Origin: Burkholderia sp. NRF60-BP8
Lineage (GTDB): Bacteria > Pseudomonadota > Gammaproteobacteria > Burkholderiales > Burkholderiaceae
Assembly (NCBI RefSeq): GCF_001522585.2
Contig: NZ_CP013372.1
Location: 2,418,001 to 2,482,000 of the forward strand
DNA: 64,000 nucleotides
Reading direction: 5' to 3'
The translations under genes and the position numbers were made by a program. Below the pieces are notes generated by a model. It saw nothing but the letters and a program-made list of their open reading frames with translations, did no database searches and was not told where the DNA came from. Every line of letters starts with the position of its first letter. The stretch's first letter is position 1. Shown in pieces: positions 63,476 to 64,000 of this stretch.

Positions 63476-64000
63476 TCACGTATAGAGCGACGCGGGCGGC
63501 AATTCCGCGGTGAGCGCGAACCGGCCCACGTCGCGCAGCCGATAGTCGAGCGGATCGTGCAGCGTATGCGTGCGCGCATTCCGCCAGAAGCGGTCGAGGC
63601 CGAGCGATGCGGCCGTCGCGCGCGCGCCGCACGCATCGAACAGCGCCTCGCCGTTGTCGAGCGCCGCGCGCTGCGCGACGATCTTCGCTTCCGATACCGC
63701 GAGCGCGACTTCGGCGCGTTCGTCGGCCGTCAGCGCATCCTGCCGCGCCCACGCGTGCTGCAACGCGTCGGCCGCGCGATCGGCCAGCGCGGCCGCGGCA
63801 ATCGCGCGCACGCGCATGTCGCCGAAGCGCTGGAGCGTGTACGGATCGTCTTCGGCCCGCTCGACGTTCGAGTGAATCCACGGGCGGCCATGCTGCCGCA
63901 CGTAGTCGCGCGCCTCGTCCAGCGCGCCTTCCGCCAGGCCGACGAACAGGTTCGTCAGCACGAGCTGCGACACGAGCGTGCGCAGCGTCGCGCGCGGCGT
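63476..64000 (-). CDS. Acyl-CoA dehydrogenase-family protein, C-terminal part (runs off window)
   Basis: A minus-strand frame that enters from the right edge and stops at 63476; about 174 residues are seen. The helical C-terminal domain [21 protein letters not shown], then [17 protein letters not shown], and [17 protein letters not shown] are typical of the DszC/SfnC group of flavin-dependent monooxygenase-like acyl-CoA dehydrogenase homologues, often for sulfur compounds. An internal GTG at 63973 is not the true start, because the frame stays open upstream in matching sequence. Confidence 0.87.
   Translation of the reverse strand, partial: TPRATLRTLVSQLVLTNLFVGLAEGALDEARDYVRQHGRPWIHSNVERAEDDPYTLQRFGDMRVRAIAAAALADRAADALQHAWARQDALTADERAEVALAVSEAKIVAQRAALDNGEALFDACGARATAASLGLDRFWRNARTHTLHDPLDYRLRDVGRFALTAELPPASLYT

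Overview
The window looks like a piece of a Burkholderia genome, most likely the Burkholderia cepacia complex. It is very GC-rich, with strong G/C at third codon positions, and has a complete rRNA operon with the beta-proteobacterial order 16S, tRNA-Ile, tRNA-Ala, 23S, 5S. Most genes belong to nutrient uptake and catabolism, each module with its own regulator, as on a secondary chromosome. The genus is inferred from content and style; no database was searched. No phage, transposase, CRISPR array or conjugation gene is visible, and no clearly new defence or biosynthetic system was found.

Layout. 1-8.9 kb: the N-terminal part of a phospholipase D-like protein, a DeoR regulator, a DMT exporter, NAD synthase, two minus-strand peptidases (S53 sedolisin, then an S10 serine carboxypeptidase behind a terminator-like hairpin), a 14-bp tandem repeat, and a LysE exporter divergent from an Lrp regulator. 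9-12.4 kb: a guanidinobutyrase locus (LysR regulator, gbuA, MHS transporter). 12.5-15.8 kb: metE divergent from metR. 15.9-17.6 kb: cbtB-cbtA under a cobalamin riboswitch, with a divergent histidine-phosphatase-like gene. 17.8-22.1 kb: a Pit phosphate transporter, an 8-bp simple repeat, a 2OG-Fe(II) oxygenase and a DHA2 efflux pump. 22.7-28.2 kb: the rRNA operon on the minus strand, with promoter, boxA elements and terminator.

28.4-37.1 kb is a full 2-aminoethylphosphonate (AEP) use cluster: the importer phnSTUV, PhnW (AEP to phosphonoacetaldehyde), PhnY (to phosphonoacetate), PhnA (to acetate and phosphate), and a PhnZ-like HD-domain protein. 37.2-42.0 kb is a shikimate/dehydroquinate catabolic cluster: an MFS importer, quinate/shikimate dehydrogenase, type II dehydroquinase, and a divergent QuiC-like dehydroshikimate dehydratase leading to protocatechuate. 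42.3-48.5 kb is mixed: a PAS-AraC regulator, an orphan LivK-like binding protein, an MHS transporter, DoxX, FucU/RbsD and an NTF2-like protein. 48.7-55.7 kb encodes galactarate/glucarate catabolism: GarD, KdgD, a ketoglutarate-semialdehyde dehydrogenase and a GudP-like transporter.

55.8-59.8 kb has an M50-like membrane protease overlapping a DUF2167 membrane protein, an XRE regulator, and a second LysE/Lrp divergent pair. 59.8-63.4 kb is a predicted zinc-starvation (Zur) operon: a COG0523 GTPase (ZigA type), folE2, a QueD paralogue, a gamma-carbonic anhydrase and a decayed dihydroorotase end, preceded by a 41-bp AT-rich palindrome that fits a double Zur site. The window ends inside an acyl-CoA dehydrogenase-family gene. 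Points that repay attention are the Zur palindrome and decayed dihydroorotase, the PhnZ-like protein without its usual partner, the inter-gene terminator between the peptidases, several long palindromes in gene-free stretches, and the two tandem-repeat loci.
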